From Candidatus Hydrogenedentota bacterium (GTDB taxonomy: Bacteria; Hydrogenedentota; Hydrogenedentia; Hydrogenedentales; CAITNO01): DNA of 50,661 nucleotides. The stretch lies in assembly GCA_903893795.1 (NCBI GenBank), contig CAITNO010000157.1:1-50661 (forward strand), written 5' to 3'. Of the stretch, positions 25,534 through 34,468 are shown in pieces. The translations under genes and the position numbers were made by a program. Position 1 is the stretch's first letter. Every line of letters starts with the position of its first letter. Below the pieces are notes generated by a model, which was not told where the DNA came from, did no database searches, and was given only the letters and a program-made list of their open reading frames with translations.

Positions 25534-26204
25534 GAGCTGGTTTCCCCAACAAGCAACACTGGGGACGGGCCGCGCCATTCGCCCACGACATCGGGGCGCG
25601 CCGCGAGGATGACCGACAGCGTGGCCACGGTGATGACTGCTTCGCCAATGCCTATGATAGCATGCACCATGCCCATGGCCGGCAGGACGAGTCCCAGCGG
25701 GACCGTGCCCGACAGGGCCAATTCGACGGCGCAGGCCGAGGCGGAGGCCACCACGGAAATCCAGGAGGCCAGTGCGGCGGCGAACAGAAAGCCGCGGCGT
25801 GACCGGGGAAGCAGGGCCGTGGCCAGCCGAAACAGGGCGTATCCCCCCACCCCACCGACGACACCCATGTTGAAGAAGTTGGCACCGAGCGCGGTCAGGC
25901 CGCCGTCGGCAAAGAGCAGGCATTGGAGGGTCAGCACGGCGGCGAAGACAAGGCACCCGTTGAGCGGACCGAGCAGCACCGCCGCGAGCACGGCGCCGAG
26001 AAAATGGCCGCTGGTGCCCATGGCCACGGGGAAATTGAGCATCTGTGCGGCGAAGACAAAGGCGGTGGTGACGCCCAGCAGCGGCACCTGCCGCTCCTCC
26101 AGGGTCTGGCCGGAGCGTTTTACCGCAAGCGCCAGCACCGCGGCGGACGCCGCATATCCGGCCGCCGCCACCGGCGCGCTCAGAAAACCGTCAGGTATGT
26201 GCAT
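25530..26204 (-). CDS. cbiM: ECF transporter substrate-binding component, CbiM type
   Basis: This 224-aa polytopic S component captures Co(II) or Ni(II). The N-terminus is MHIPDGFLS. In this family the His at position 2 and the free N-terminus help bind the metal, so ATG 26204 is the right start although the frame is open to 26303. A second metal-site block is NFPVAMGTSGHFLGA. It is the first gene of a four-gene operon in which every junction is a 4-base overlap. The ribosome site is weak. Cobalt is the likelier cargo, since cobalamin-dependent enzymes lie in the window, but nickel is not excluded. Confidence 0.92.
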   Translation of the reverse strand: MHIPDGFLSAPVAAAGYAASAAVLALAVKRSGQTLEERQVPLLGVTTAFVFAAQMLNFPVAMGTSGHFLGAVLAAVLLGPLNGCLVFAAVLTLQCLLFADGGLTALGANFFNMGVVGGVGGYALFRLATALLPRSRRGFLFAAALASWISVVASASACAVELALSGTVPLGLVLPAMGMVHAIIGIGEAVITVATLSVILAARPDVVGEWRGPSPVLLVGETSS

Positions 26205-26239
26205 GACTGTGCGATCCCAAGAATAAACGCCCGAGGTGG

Positions 26240-26266
26240 ATAATACTTTTCCTTGGGAAATAATAC
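26240..26266. promoter_or_regulatory. AT-rich direct repeat upstream of cbiM
   Basis: ATAATAC occurs at 26240-26246 and 26260-26266, spaced by two helical turns. On the minus strand the distal copy forms TGG-TATTAT, an extended -10-like sequence ~55 bases before cbiM. It may be the promoter or a regulator site. No cobalamin riboswitch fits in the 116-bp gap. Confidence 0.3.
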
Positions 26267-26320
26267 CACGGATTGTCTGCGGATTTCCCCCCGCGCATGC
26301 CATAAGAACGGACGTCCCTG

Positions 26321-27892
26321 TTAGACTCCCCGGACGTTTCCCACCAGCGTGACAATGGAACGCGCGGGCACAACGTAATCCTCGCCCGCCGGAAAAGAAG
26401 CACCCCGCCGCAGGTCATCGCCGGGCGCGTCGCTGGTAACCCAGGGCGTCCACGAACGCACCACGGCGTTGTCCGGCAACCGACGTTCGCGCAACCGCAC
26501 CGCTTCCGACCCCGTGCCCACATTGATGAGCACCGCCACCAGACGCCCGTCCTCCCGGTCGTTCCATGCGGCGCCGAGCAGTCCGTTGAGGTCGTCCGCG
26601 CCGTCCAGTGCCACGCGCCTTGCACCGGGCCGGACAAAGCGGCTGTAGTTGCCAAAGGCCCACAGCGTCTTGGACGGATAGACCGTCTCCGGGTCGCCGG
26701 ATTTCTGCCAGTCCGTGTAGAGGAGCCCATCCTTGAATTGCGCCGCCGACAAGGCGGTCCACCATTGCCACGCGGAGGCATTCAACAGCACCAGGTCCTG
26801 CCGCATGACTCGGGCGACGTCGAGTGCTGTGGCCATGCCCAGGTCGCGGCTGCCGCCCCCCTCGCCTTTCGCGCCCTGCATGATGCAGTATTCGGACTGC
26901 CAGTACTTCCAGCCCGGATAGAGGTCAAGGAGTTCTCGCAGCTTCCGGCGGGCATTCACCAGACCGTTGGGCAGCAGGTCGGACCGGTAGCTATGGCTGC
27001 AAATGAGCCGTCCCATGATGTCGGCCATTTCCGGGTCGCCGCAGAACTGCCGCACATAGTCGCCATAGCAGGCGCCGTGCATGTCGATGGAGTTTGTCAT
27101 GCCCGGAATCGCCAACGACCCGCTTTCCGGTGCCAGAATCTTCGTCGGAACGGACTGCCGCTTCAACTCCGCGTCCAGCGCGCGCAGAATGCTTTTGATC
27201 ACATCGTTGGGAACCCGGTTGCACTCCTGTCCGGGATCGTTCCAGTCCCACTGCGGCTCGTTGACCGGGCTGATCCAGCCAAACTCTATGCGCTGCGCCG
27301 GGTCCGGATTCTCGCGAAAGTGTTTCAAGATGTCAACGATATAACGGGCGTACTGGCCCTCATGGCCTTCCTTGAGGTTTGTCGGGCCGATTTCGGGTGT
27401 GCAGTAGGTCAACCCGTTCCTCGTTATACGTGCCGGGGGGCTGTTCACAAACGCGATGAACTGCTTCACACCGCGCGCCTTCGCCGCCGTCAGGAACCAG
27501 CATTCCGCCGCCTGCCGTGACCAGTCATATTGCCCCTCGGCCACCTCGAAAGTTTCGGCAGTGCGCCAGTCATTTTCCGGGCGTTTTCCCGCACCTATGT
27601 TGAACCGCCACGCCGACAGCCCTATACCCTTGTCCGTGGAGAAAAGTAAATCGGCCACGCGGTTGCGGCTTTCCTCGGACCAGAGTCCAACCTTCTGCAT
27701 GCTCCAGCAGTCCGATGCGGCAAAGTTGTCCATTGCCTGGAAACAGGTTGCCCCGTCGATGTCGAGTATGCGCGCGCCCGATTCCGTCCGCGGGGGACCT
27801 GCCGGTGCGGGCGCGGGGTCGGCAGCGGGTACGCCCGTGGACGCGCACGAGACCAGCGCGAGAGCTGATATCAAGGACAAAAAGAGACGCAT
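26321..27892 (-). CDS. GH30-like glycoside hydrolase lipoprotein
   Basis: The 523 aa include a lipoprotein signal (MRLFLSLISALALVSC, Cys16) and a (beta/alpha)8 barrel of the endo-beta-1,6-galactanase/GH30 type. The acid/base is probably E212 in SPVNEPQWDW, and the nucleophile E334 in YWQSEYCIMQ. N-terminal landmarks are AMDNFAASDCWSM and LSAWRFNIGAG. The C-terminal part (about 400-523) is the beta domain of the family. It should act on a plant- or algal-type polysaccharide at the cell surface. Exact specificity is not readable. It lies upstream of cbiM on the same strand with no clear link. Confidence 0.85.
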   Translation of the reverse strand: MRLFLSLISALALVSCASTGVPAADPAPAPAGPPRTESGARILDIDGATCFQAMDNFAASDCWSMQKVGLWSEESRNRVADLLFSTDKGIGLSAWRFNIGAGKRPENDWRTAETFEVAEGQYDWSRQAAECWFLTAAKARGVKQFIAFVNSPPARITRNGLTYCTPEIGPTNLKEGHEGQYARYIVDILKHFRENPDPAQRIEFGWISPVNEPQWDWNDPGQECNRVPNDVIKSILRALDAELKRQSVPTKILAPESGSLAIPGMTNSIDMHGACYGDYVRQFCGDPEMADIMGRLICSHSYRSDLLPNGLVNARRKLRELLDLYPGWKYWQSEYCIMQGAKGEGGGSRDLGMATALDVARVMRQDLVLLNASAWQWWTALSAAQFKDGLLYTDWQKSGDPETVYPSKTLWAFGNYSRFVRPGARRVALDGADDLNGLLGAAWNDREDGRLVAVLINVGTGSEAVRLRERRLPDNAVVRSWTPWVTSDAPGDDLRRGASFPAGEDYVVPARSIVTLVGNVRGV

Positions 27893-27992
27893 GCAGACAC
27901 TCCGGTTTCAGGGTTATCCGAAACAGACCGTCATGAGGGAACTGTGGTTTCGCGCCACACCCTGTTCTTCCGTCATCCCCGTGAACTACTTC

Positions 27993-28081
27993 CGTCATTC
28001 CCGCGAAGGCGGGAATCCAGAGGTCCACGCGCATGCGCAAACCATTGACAAGCCTGGATTCCCGCTTGCGCGGGAATGACG
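27993..28081. repeat. Palindromic element CGTCATTCCCGCG...CGCGGGAATGACG
   Basis: The arms 27993-28020 and 28054-28081 are near-perfect inverted copies (CGTCATTCCCGCG and CGCGGGAATGACG at the ends, GGAATCCAG and CTGGATTCC inside). Each arm also folds on itself. This word is a widespread bacterial intergenic repeat. Confidence 0.85.
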
Positions 28082-28142
28082 GGGAAGATGTGTATTCGCT
28101 CGAATTGTGCAGCCGATTCCGGGAATGCCCCACCACGAATGG

Positions 28143-28172
28143 AAAACGCCGCCCGGAAGGGTCCGGGCGGCG
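28143..28172 (-). terminator. Hairpin terminator upstream of the GH30 gene leader
   Basis: An 11-bp perfect stem, CGCCGCCCGGA with TCCGGGCGGCG (28147-28157, 28162-28172), has a 4-base loop. On the minus strand it is followed by TTTT. It lies 23 bases past the oxidoreductase stop at 28196. The other strand also has a short T-run, so it may work both ways. Confidence 0.8.
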
Positions 28173-28195
28173 CATTTTCGCTGTGTATGTTCTAT

Positions 28196-29305
28196 CTACT
28201 TGATGACAACCTCTTTGCCCGCCGCCGCCGAGCGGTACACGCCGTCGAGCATCTTCTGCACGGCCAGACCGGCCTCGCCGGGCGCTTCCGACGGGGTGTC
28301 TTTCGTGCAGGAGTCCACCCAGTTGCGCAGCTTGAGTTCAAACAGGTACTCGTAGGAATCCTCGTTTGAGACGAAGTTGGCCTTGCTGTCGATCATCGTG
28401 CCGGCGCGGTCGGTGTAGATCGCGGGCGGGTCAAAGTTGCCGCCGCCCTTGGTGCCCATGAAGCTGAAGTTCCACACATCCTTCTCTATGTGCGCCACGA
28501 AGCTGGCTTCGATCTGGAGCAGTGCCCCGGTGTCGAAGCGGATTTGGCCAATGGCGAGATCTTCGACCGTGTAGGTCTTGTGGTCCCAATTGGGCCAGGG
28601 GCATACCACCGTGGACGGCTTATTGCCAAAGTAGGTCCAGATGTTCCCGGACGCCGCCACGGGCTTGGGTGAACCCATGAGGTAGTGGGCCATTTCAATG
28701 CAGTGTACGCCGATGTCGATCATCGGTCCGCCGCCCTGGAGCTTCTTCTGTCCGAAGACGCCCCAGTTGGGGATGCCGCGTCGCCGCAGCGCCTGGCACT
28801 TCATGAACATGATGTCGCCAAATTCCCCGGCGTCGGCCGCCCGTTTCAGGAACTGCGTGTTGGGATGGTAGCGGTACTGGAAGCCGATCATCAGTTTCCG
28901 CTTGGCCTTCTTGGCCGCGGCGATCATCTTCTCGCACTCGGCGGCGCTCATCGCCATCGGCTTCTCGCAAATCACGTGGCAGCCAGCCTTGAGCGAGTCA
29001 ATCGTCGGGGCCATGTGCACCCCGTTGGGTGTGCAAACGGCCACCCCGTCGGGCTGCACCTCTTTGAGCATCGTGTTCCAGTCTTTGTACAGCTTCGTGA
29101 CGCCCCACTTCTCGCCCCACACCTTAAGATGGTCTGCCCGGTTGTCCACACCGGCCACCACCTCCACATCGGGCAGTCCCGTGAGCGCGTCCATGTGCAC
29201 ATGGGCGATCCCGCCGCAGCCGATATAGGCCAGGCGGAATTTCTTGCCTGTGTACTCCGAGTCCACCGCCACGCCCAACGCATCCTTGCTGACGCCTCTT
29301 GCCAT
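28196..29305 (-). CDS. Gfo/Idh/MocA family oxidoreductase
   Basis: This 369-aa family dehydrogenase has the Rossmann motif YIGCGGIAHVHMD, the EKP motif CEKPMAMSAAECE, the substrate-side segment GFQYRYHPNTQFL and the catalytic block MIDIGVHCIEMAHYLMG. NAD(P)-linked sugar-type chemistry is expected. The substrate is unknown. I start at ATG 29305 (purine-rich AAAAGGATATTGG upstream). The frame is open to 29368, but the extension is not family-like. It sits alone between a terminator and a divergently organised pair. Confidence 0.9.
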   Translation of the reverse strand: MARGVSKDALGVAVDSEYTGKKFRLAYIGCGGIAHVHMDALTGLPDVEVVAGVDNRADHLKVWGEKWGVTKLYKDWNTMLKEVQPDGVAVCTPNGVHMAPTIDSLKAGCHVICEKPMAMSAAECEKMIAAAKKAKRKLMIGFQYRYHPNTQFLKRAADAGEFGDIMFMKCQALRRRGIPNWGVFGQKKLQGGGPMIDIGVHCIEMAHYLMGSPKPVAASGNIWTYFGNKPSTVVCPWPNWDHKTYTVEDLAIGQIRFDTGALLQIEASFVAHIEKDVWNFSFMGTKGGGNFDPPAIYTDRAGTMIDSKANFVSNEDSYEYLFELKLRNWVDSCTKDTPSEAPGEAGLAVQKMLDGVYRSAAAGKEVVIK

Positions 29306-29436
29306 TTTTCCAATATCCTTTTGTGTTGGCGGACCGCGCCTGATTGACGGCACACTTCCGCGTTCCAATAGAGTTTAATTCCTTGACCGCAAGGGCGAAT
29401 TGTCCCCTTTTTCGCCGACCCGTTCAAATCGCCCGC

Positions 29437-30306
29437 CTATCCGGTTCTCTTTTTCCTGCGCCGGGCGAGCGCCTCGCGGACGAGCCGCAGCGGTTCCCAA
29501 AGGACGGCGGCGGGCCGGTACGTCAGGCGTACAGGCTCGCCCAATTCGCGGAAACGGTCGTTAATCGCCCCCAGCACCACCGGAACGCCGTAATTCTTGT
29601 AGCCGAAACGGTTTTGCCTGCCCGCGTTGCTGTCGTGCGAACGCCACACCCCGAGCGTGCGCGGATTGGAATAGAGCGGGCCGAGACGGCAGGCCAGAAA
29701 CACGAGAAAGGTGTCGGGGCAGGCCAGCAGTTGATCCGGCACAGGGAACACCTGGTCAAGCACAGATTTGCGGAACATCAGTCCGGAGGTGGGGGCAAAG
29801 ACTAGGAAGAGGTCATGGCGGATGGCGGTGTTGACCTCGCCCAGGTGAAGCCACTTTTGGAAATAGTCACCGCTGCATACCGGGTCCAGCACTGCGTGAC
29901 TCCGGCCGTCCTCCACCTGGTGCTGGTACACGCCGCCGTCGGGCTGGCCTTTGATGAAGGACAGCATCTCTTCCAGTTTCGTGGGAGCCCAGTGGTCATC
30001 GCTGTCCAGGAAGGCCACCATGTCACCCTCTGCCCTGGCAAAGGCCGCATTCATCGCAGCGGCCTGTCCCCGGTTCTCCTGATAGATGGCCTGGGCCGGA
30101 AAGGGCGCCGCAGCCAGTCTCCCGCGGATGACTTCCGGCGACCCGTCGGAGGAACCGTCGTCGACGACGATAAGTTCGCAGTTGCGGTGGGTTTGGTTAA
30201 AGACGCTGTCCAGTGCCTGCCCCACAAAGCGGACATAGTTGTAGCTCGTCAGGATTACCGACACGAGCGGGGTGCCGGGCAGTGCTGGCATGGTGGAACG
30301 GTTCAT
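29437..30306 (-). CDS. Family 2 glycosyltransferase
   Basis: This 289-aa GT-A enzyme is probably cytoplasmic and transfers a sugar from an NDP-sugar to a glycan or lipid acceptor. It has the opening VSVILTSYNYVRFVGQALDS, the nucleotide-binding block CELIVVDDGSSDGS, and the metal-binding DxD region AFLDSDDHW. The start is ATG 30306 (MNRSTMPALPG) or the ATG five codons on. The open frame extends to 30456, through the promoter region of the divergent YhhN gene, so the longer form is unlikely. Acceptor and donor are unknown. Confidence 0.85.
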   Translation of the reverse strand: MNRSTMPALPGTPLVSVILTSYNYVRFVGQALDSVFNQTHRNCELIVVDDGSSDGSPEVIRGRLAAAPFPAQAIYQENRGQAAAMNAAFARAEGDMVAFLDSDDHWAPTKLEEMLSFIKGQPDGGVYQHQVEDGRSHAVLDPVCSGDYFQKWLHLGEVNTAIRHDLFLVFAPTSGLMFRKSVLDQVFPVPDQLLACPDTFLVFLACRLGPLYSNPRTLGVWRSHDSNAGRQNRFGYKNYGVPVVLGAINDRFRELGEPVRLTYRPAAVLWEPLRLVREALARRRKKRTG

Positions 30307-30418
30307 GGACGTAAAGGTAACAGGAACGGCCCTGCGGCGCAAACCACAGCGGGTGCATGGAATCCCCGTTTCCGATACACTGTGTTCCTTTGCGCAGGGT
30401 CCAATAGGAGTATATGCG

Positions 30419-31081
30419 GTGTTCAGGAAATACGCTGCCGTGGTCTTTATCTTCATGCTGTTCGTTACATCTGCGGCACTGTTGGTTCATTTCTGTTTCA
30501 GCCGCCTTCCCGGTTACGGCATGCCGAAGATGGGGCTTGCAACGGGGTATTTGGTGGCCGCGGTGGTCCTGGGGGCCTTGGAGTCGCGGTTGGGCCGCTG
30601 GTTGTTGCTGGGGTTTGCCTGCGCCTGGTGGGGTGATTTTCTGCTGATGGGTCCCAAAGACACGTTCTTCTTGGCAGGGCTGATTGCATTCCTGCTGGGC
30701 CATGTCTGCTACTGCATTGCCTACGCCACGCACGGTGCAAAGGGACGTGTCGCCCTGGTGGCCTATGCGGTGCTGGCCATTCCGGGCATGGTGCTGGTCT
30801 GGAATCTCTGGCCGGGGATACCGGCCGGCCTGCGCCTGCCCGTGATGCTGTATCTTGCCGTGATCACGCTGATGGTGGCGCTGTCCTTTGGGTGTGTCGG
30901 AAGGCCGGGCGGGTGGTTGCTCGTGCTGGGCGCCCTGCTCTTCTACCTGTCCGATATGGGCGTGTCTTCCCATGCCTTCGGCGATGCGCACATGGAGCCG
31001 TTCAAGAAACTTGTGGCGCTGTACTTTCCAGGCCAGTATATTTTGGCATTGGCCATTCCCATCGCCCGGCGCGCAAATTGA
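30419..31081 (+). CDS. YhhN family membrane protein (lysoplasmalogenase-like)
   Basis: This 220-aa protein has about eight hydrophobic helices. Conserved YhhN-type acidic sites are seen in ACAWWGDFLLM and LLFYLSDMGVSSHAFGD. Characterised family members hydrolyse the vinyl-ether bond of lysoplasmalogens. The bacterial role is open. GTG 30419 has AGGAG at ideal distance, and the resulting length fits the family. The frame is open to 30272, but that part overlaps the divergent glycosyltransferase start. Confidence 0.82.
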   Translation: MFRKYAAVVFIFMLFVTSAALLVHFCFSRLPGYGMPKMGLATGYLVAAVVLGALESRLGRWLLLGFACAWWGDFLLMGPKDTFFLAGLIAFLLGHVCYCIAYATHGAKGRVALVAYAVLAIPGMVLVWNLWPGIPAGLRLPVMLYLAVITLMVALSFGCVGRPGGWLLVLGALLFYLSDMGVSSHAFGDAHMEPFKKLVALYFPGQYILALAIPIARRAN

Positions 31082-31148
31082 CTGGCATAGAGCAAAACGT
31101 CGGGTAGAGGGTAATAGCTCAAACGATGCTGTCTGTTTGGTCTTGAAC

Positions 31149-31440
31149 TTAGAAATCCTTCTGGCCTTTATCGTAATCGTCATTATAGGGACCAGCAGGC
31201 AAACCCGTGTGTTCGGTCGGTAACAGTTGCTCATTGGTTTGCCTTGTAAGAGGCATGTGGTTTCGTGCGGCCTTGGCCACCGCCGTTGACACTGCCGAGA
31301 CAACGAGTGCCTCAATGGGATTGGCGCCGCCACCACCCCCGGAGTTGTATTGGCAGGTGATAGAGCCTTGCCATTGCACGTTGCCGGTTTTGGCAGATTC
31401 TAGAACATATGTAATGTTCACCGTCACAGTACTCCTGCAA
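31149..31440 (-). pseudogene. 3' remnant of a GNA1162/DUF799-like lipoprotein gene
   Basis: The frame reads ITYVLESAKTGNVQWQGSIT, a Gly-rich turn, then ALVVSAVSTAVAKAARNHMP and an end with LLPTEHTGLPAGPYNDDYDK. This matches, from memory, the C-terminal third of the GNA1162 (DUF799) lipoproteins. Nothing corresponds to the signal peptide or first two thirds: upstream, the frame runs into the nrdJ terminator DNA. I read it as a decayed gene end. The upstream limit is approximate. Confidence 0.5.
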
Positions 31441-31476
31441 TTGGGGCGTCCCTGTCGTGGCAAGGGCCTCACACAA

Positions 31477-31512
31477 ACAAGCGCCCGGCCGCCGCGTTTG
31501 CGGTGGCCGGGC
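31477..31512 (-). terminator. Terminator of nrdJ
   Basis: A 13-bp stem (GCCCGGCCGCCGC with GCGGTGGCCGGGC, one G-T pair, GTTT loop; 31483-31495 with 31500-31512) is followed on the minus strand by GCTTGTTTGTG, a modest T-tract. It lies 30 bases after the nrdJ stop. Confidence 0.75.
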
Positions 31513-31542
31513 ACTGTTCGTTACTTCGCTTCTGCGCTGGTC

Positions 31543-33615
31543 CTACTTCACCGGCGCCTCGGCTTCAACCTCCGCGGGCACGGGTGTTCCTACCTCGTCG
31601 GGCTCGGGCTCAAAGGTGACCTCGGCCTGCTCGGGTTCGGGGGCGGGCCGCTCGAAGGTGCACTTGTCGCCGTCGCAGTACATGTCCTGCACCTCGTCGG
31701 TGTTCACGTTTTCGAAGTTGAGCGGGCCGAGTTTGGACTTGGAGCGCTCGTACACTTCTTTCGTGATCTCCTGGTAGGGTGCCTGGGCGTAGCTGTGATC
31801 CCGGATGGGCAGGAAGCTGATGGACTTGAGCCGCGTTTCGTACAGCTCCAGGATCTGGGGAATCTCTTTCGCCTCTTCGGCATTGAAAGTGATGGTGGCG
31901 CTCACCTGGTTGTCCGCCCAGTAATACTGCATCTGGGCAACGTTTTCGACCTGCTCCCACACGGACACGTCCTTCTTGGAGCGCAGAAAATACCGCTCGT
32001 GCACGGGGAAGTAGACGACCCAAGTGTTGTCGCCGTAGACGGACTCTTCGAGCCGGTACCCGGCGCGGCGCAGGGGCTCGACCAGCGGGCTGGTCTTGTC
32101 GATGCGGATGGTGCGGTGGTAGAACTCGGAGTGGGCGTAGTGGATGCCCGGGGTGACGCCCGGCAGCAGCGACACGGTGCCGCTGGGCTTGATGCTGGTC
32201 TTCTTGATGCTCTCGGGCACGCACAGCCACTGGGAATAGATGCGGTCAAGTTTGCCGATGTACTTGTAGCCCTCGTCGCACCAGCGGAAATGCTCGCGGC
32301 GGCCGTGGCGCTGGAAGCTCTCGATGATGCCCGACTGGCTCAGGCCGATGCGGCGGTTGCGCAGCATGATCGCGTTGGTGCGCTCGATGTGTGTGGGGAT
32401 CAGCGTCACGGTCTTGGCGTAGAGATAGGCGAACTTGAGCGTGCGCTGGTACTCGTCGAAGGTCGCATGGCGCGAGGGGAAGGTCTCAACGAGATTGCAG
32501 ATCTCGTAGGACTCAAGGCTCTGCTCGGCACAGGGGTTGGTGCCCGCCACCTTGGCATCGATGTAGTTGGGCCCGTCCTTGACGCGGCCGTAGGCCCGGG
32601 CATTTTCGAGCCAGAAGTAGCCGGGCTCGCCGTTCTTGGCGGTTTGGCCGCCAGCACTGGTGTAGTCCATGCCCTCGCGGGCAATGATGCTGTTGTTGGA
32701 CGCCCAGCGCCAGGCCATCAACTGGTCCTTATGCAGGCTCGGGTCCTTCAACTGGAGGTATTCGGTGTCGTCGGGCTCGCCCAGGGCCAGTTCGGCCGTG
32801 CGGCGCACGCCGCCGGACACAACGCACTTGCCGATGACGTTCATCAGGTCGGTGATGTCGGTGGAGGACACCTGGTGGCCCGCCCGCGGCGTCAGGATCT
32901 TGTCGATGTTCTGAACGCACTCCATAAGCGGGGCCGGGCCGGGCGCGATGCCGCCGAAGGTTTTGATGGCCGAGCCGCGCTCGCGGATCTTCGAGTAATC
33001 AACATGCGCCGGGCGGCGCGCCTTGCCCACGTAGGCGTTGAGCACCACGCGGACGAGGTCGGTCCAGCCCTCTTTCGAGTCCTCGACAACATGGGTGTAT
33101 TCGCCGGTCTGCGGGGCCTGGATGGTCAGCTTGCCGGCACCCTTGGTGTCAAAGGCCACACCGGTACCGAGCATGGACAGGTCCATGAGGAAGCAGAAGG
33201 GTTCGGCAAAATCCGTTTCCAGTTCGTCGGTGGACACAAAGGCGCAGTTGTTCAGCGCGCCCGAGCCGCGCTCGTAGATGTAGTCCGAACCCATCATCCA
33301 CAGGCCGCGGCCCGGCGGCAGGAACTTGAAGTCCCACATGAGTTTGAACATTTCCTGGGCGGACCGCTGCGCCTTTTCGGGCTTCCAGGGCAGCTTGAGG
33401 CTCATGCAGTGGTTGTGCTGGATGGTGTAACACCCCTCCACCACGCGCCGCAGGGTTTCCCAGTACTCCTCGGTGCGGACGGTGCCGTCCTCAATCGAGC
33501 GGGCATAAGTCCGCTTGAAGGTGATGTAGCCCAGCGGTCCCCACTGGGGCTGTTTCCCCTTGTACTCCCCCAAAAATTTGTCTGAGAGCTTGAATCGCTC
33601 ACGCACGGTAAACAT
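31543..33615 (-). CDS. nrdJ: Adenosylcobalamin-dependent (class II) ribonucleoside-triphosphate reductase
   Basis: This 690-aa enzyme makes dNTPs from NTPs with adenosylcobalamin as the radical source, independent of oxygen. It resembles monomeric class II enzymes. The first redox cysteine is in GALNNCAFVS (~119) and the radical cysteine and glutamate are in TNPCAEQSLESYEICNLVE. A C-terminal Cys pair (YCDGDKC) serves as the swing-arm reductant, followed by a Pro/Glu-rich tail. ATG 33615 has a perfect AGGAGG eight bases upstream. It follows thyX by 70 bp on the same strand, probably one transcript serving deoxynucleotide supply, and ends in its own terminator. Confidence 0.95.
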   Translation of the reverse strand: MFTVRERFKLSDKFLGEYKGKQPQWGPLGYITFKRTYARSIEDGTVRTEEYWETLRRVVEGCYTIQHNHCMSLKLPWKPEKAQRSAQEMFKLMWDFKFLPPGRGLWMMGSDYIYERGSGALNNCAFVSTDELETDFAEPFCFLMDLSMLGTGVAFDTKGAGKLTIQAPQTGEYTHVVEDSKEGWTDLVRVVLNAYVGKARRPAHVDYSKIRERGSAIKTFGGIAPGPAPLMECVQNIDKILTPRAGHQVSSTDITDLMNVIGKCVVSGGVRRTAELALGEPDDTEYLQLKDPSLHKDQLMAWRWASNNSIIAREGMDYTSAGGQTAKNGEPGYFWLENARAYGRVKDGPNYIDAKVAGTNPCAEQSLESYEICNLVETFPSRHATFDEYQRTLKFAYLYAKTVTLIPTHIERTNAIMLRNRRIGLSQSGIIESFQRHGRREHFRWCDEGYKYIGKLDRIYSQWLCVPESIKKTSIKPSGTVSLLPGVTPGIHYAHSEFYHRTIRIDKTSPLVEPLRRAGYRLEESVYGDNTWVVYFPVHERYFLRSKKDVSVWEQVENVAQMQYYWADNQVSATITFNAEEAKEIPQILELYETRLKSISFLPIRDHSYAQAPYQEITKEVYERSKSKLGPLNFENVNTDEVQDMYCDGDKCTFERPAPEPEQAEVTFEPEPDEVGTPVPAEVEAEAPVK

Positions 33616-33685
33616 GTTGCCAGCCTCCTAACTCGTTTCTCGCTTCCGTTCAACAATAACGCTCAATCATCCGATCGGGTTTGGG

Positions 33686-34468
33686 TCATACCTTGCGGTG
33701 CTGTGTGCGCACCCAGGGCAGACCGTCCACCTCCTCCACTTCGTAATCGGCAAAGACGTTCGGATAGCGGTCAGAAACTATCCGGTACACCTCGCCGAAC
33801 AAATACCGTATTTCCTCCTCGGCATGGGGATCGGTGCGGTTCTCAATGACATGCCGCAGGGTCCGAAAATTGCACGACCAGCCGATAGTCGTCGCCAGGC
33901 CGATGGGTGCCACCCGGCGGAACGCCGAGGTCAGTTTCTTCTTGACGTCGAAGTGGGTCTCTTCGTCAATCTTGTAGACCTCGGCCAGTTCACGTTGGAT
34001 GGCCTCCAGATGCTCGAAGGTCCGCGCCAGGATCGCCATGCCCTGCTCGTTTTCCTGAATCTGCACGGGCACATAGGCCGAAAGGGAATCGAGCCGCACA
34101 AAGCGCAGCGATTCCTGCGACATGGCGGTGCCCGTGCGGTGGCGCACCAGTTCATGGGTGACCACGCGGCTGACATCGGCGAAGATGAAATTCATGGTGG
34201 CGTGTTCCAGCACGCTGCCATGGCCGACGCGGATAATATTCTCCATATAGGACGCATTACCCTGGCGCACGCGGGTCACATTTGGGTTAAGCCCCGGCTC
34301 AAAAGAGCGGTAGCACAGGCGGCCCATAACCTCGCAGACGCGCTCACCGTCGCTCGGGGCGTCCGTCGTCCACTGTGAGACCCCCAAATGGTCAAGATAG
34401 CCCTGCAACCCTTCTTCGATTACGCGGGTCTCACCGACCAAGAAAACTTTCGGCTTTACAAAATTCAT
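33686..34468 (-). CDS. thyX: Flavin-dependent thymidylate synthase
   Basis: This 260-aa enzyme makes dTMP from dUMP with FAD, NADPH and methylene-tetrahydrofolate. The ThyX region is VVTHELVRHRTGTAMSQES, followed by LRFVRL. The family signature is RHR-x7-S, and here the serine comes after eight residues, a variant spacing. Other landmarks are NASYMENIIRVGHGSVLEHA and IENRTDPHAEEEIR. I start at ATG 34468 (MNFVKPKVFLVGE, AAGGA upstream). The frame is open to 34669 without family-like content. It is upstream of nrdJ, consistent with a dNTP operon. Confidence 0.92.
   Translation of the reverse strand: MNFVKPKVFLVGETRVIEEGLQGYLDHLGVSQWTTDAPSDGERVCEVMGRLCYRSFEPGLNPNVTRVRQGNASYMENIIRVGHGSVLEHATMNFIFADVSRVVTHELVRHRTGTAMSQESLRFVRLDSLSAYVPVQIQENEQGMAILARTFEHLEAIQRELAEVYKIDEETHFDVKKKLTSAFRRVAPIGLATTIGWSCNFRTLRHVIENRTDPHAEEEIRYLFGEVYRIVSDRYPNVFADYEVEEVDGLPWVRTQHRKV

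Noticed and set aside
26205..26320. Cobalamin riboswitch upstream of cbiM
   Set aside because: The gap is 116 bp and I find no B12-box-like conserved core.
31207..33585. Long open frame (792 codons) antisense to nrdJ
   Set aside because: The nrdJ strand shows clear catalytic motifs. The opposite frame is open only because of GC-rich codon bias.
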